A stretch of DNA of 14,029 bases from Clostridia bacterium. Lineage in GTDB: Bacteria > Bacillota > Clostridia > Oscillospirales > Butyricicoccaceae. Each line of letters opens with the position of its first letter. The first letter of the stretch is position 1. Position numbers and translations under genes: made by a program. The notes under the pieces were generated by a model. That model ran no database searches. It was given only the letters and a program-made list of their open reading frames with translations, and was not told the origin of the DNA. Location of the stretch: positions 1-14,029 of the forward strand of contig JAFYOK010000226.1 of NCBI GenBank assembly GCA_017560175.1, read 5' to 3'. Shown here piece by piece: positions 13,565 to 14,029 of this stretch.

Positions 13565-14029
13565 ATGCAGGATCGATATGCAGGAGATATTGGTGATTTT
13601 GGAAAACTGGGATTGTTGAAAAATCTGATTTGTGAAGGGTTTCATATAGGGGTGAACTGGTATAAGACTGAGCCGCCTAAGTCGGAGATAAATAAGGATG
13701 GAACTTTTGTCCAGGCCGATGGAAAACACAAAATCAAAGAGAAATATTTCCCCTGTGATCCCAAACTGGCTGAAGTATTGCTGCATATTTCGGAACACGA
13801 AGGCCGCTCTGTTTCTATGATTCAAAATGCAAACCTTCTGGATGAAGGGATGGCAGAATATTATGATGTGCCGGTTCCTGTGAAAGACCGAAATCAATGG
13901 CATAGAAATGCGCTGAAGGAGCTGAAGAACAGTGATATTGTTTTTCTTGACCCGGATAACGGGCTTCTTGTTAAAAGTGTAGGGCGAAAATCTGCCAAAA
14001 GTGTAAAGTATACATTCGAAGAAGAAATA
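13565..14029 (+). CDS. conserved protein of unknown function, N-terminal part (partial)
   Basis: 155 codons run open from ATG 13565 to the window end, so the gene is cut by the edge. GGAGGGG lies 6 bases upstream. The protein begins MQDRYAGDIGDFGKLGLL, then IGVNWYKTE, KYFPCDPKLAEVLLHI, NQWHRNALKELKNSDIVFLDPDNGLL and ends within KSVKYTFEEEI. I recognise this as a conserved family of hypothetical proteins but know no function for it. The NSDIVFLDPDNG stretch sits where a strand-then-loop motif of a nucleotide- or SAM-dependent enzyme might, but it is not a standard methyltransferase box. The region is markedly AT-rich (38, 40 and 45% G+C in three 60-base blocks at 13561, 13681 and 13861) against about 62% in the molybdoenzyme gene (block at 8521), which suggests acquisition from elsewhere. 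Confidence 0.85.
   Translation, partial: MQDRYAGDIGDFGKLGLLKNLICEGFHIGVNWYKTEPPKSEINKDGTFVQADGKHKIKEKYFPCDPKLAEVLLHISEHEGRSVSMIQNANLLDEGMAEYYDVPVPVKDRNQWHRNALKELKNSDIVFLDPDNGLLVKSVGRKSAKSVKYTFEEEI

Overview
This window reads as chromosome from an anaerobic, fermentative Firmicute, probably class Clostridia. That placement is inferred from strong AGGAGG-type ribosome binding sites, the gene content (EamA exporter, YqeY, YaaA, Nif3-like protein, ECF-type S component) and a coding G+C near 55-62%. I cannot name the genus. No tRNA, rRNA, insertion sequence, phage gene or CRISPR array was seen. Genes are dense, and most gene ends carry intrinsic terminators, several of them shared by convergent genes.

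Layout. 1-176: 3' end of a rhamnulose-1-phosphate aldolase gene (rhaD). 218-2103 (-): an OmpR-type response regulator overlapping its sensor kinase. 2247-3637 (-): a YqeY protein and an EamA-type exporter. 3783-5170 (+): a flavin/pyridoxamine-oxidase-fold protein and a Nif3-like metal protein. 5234-11143 (-): a molybdenum-centred locus. 11298-12287 (+): a macro-domain protein with an extra C-terminal domain. 12326-13450 (-): a rhodanese-like lipoprotein coupled to YaaA. 13565-14029 (+): the start of a conserved protein of unknown function, cut by the window edge and clearly more AT-rich than the rest.

The molybdenum locus is the most interesting part. Its first two genes overlap by 11 bases. 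The first encodes a DmsB-like four-cluster ferredoxin fused to an FAD/NAD(P)H oxidoreductase (603 aa). The second encodes a TorD-like chaperone domain fused to a DMSO-reductase-family molybdopterin catalytic subunit (938 aa). No Tat signal and no membrane-anchor gene is visible, so this looks like a self-contained cytosolic NAD(P)H-dependent reductase of unknown substrate (inference). The catalytic subunit lacks the first cysteine of its N-terminal [4Fe-4S] motif.

Overlapping the end of that operon is a new promoter (TTGACC-17-TATATT) with a palindrome over its -10/start region. It is followed by an RNA leader that can be folded like a molybdenum-cofactor (Moco/Tuco) riboswitch and ends in a strong intrinsic terminator. 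The leader precedes an ECF-type S component and a small membrane-anchored protein that faintly resembles sulfite-oxidase-type molybdopterin domains. My working hypothesis is a cofactor-sensing switch controlling uptake of a vitamin- or pterin-like compound that serves the molybdoenzyme.
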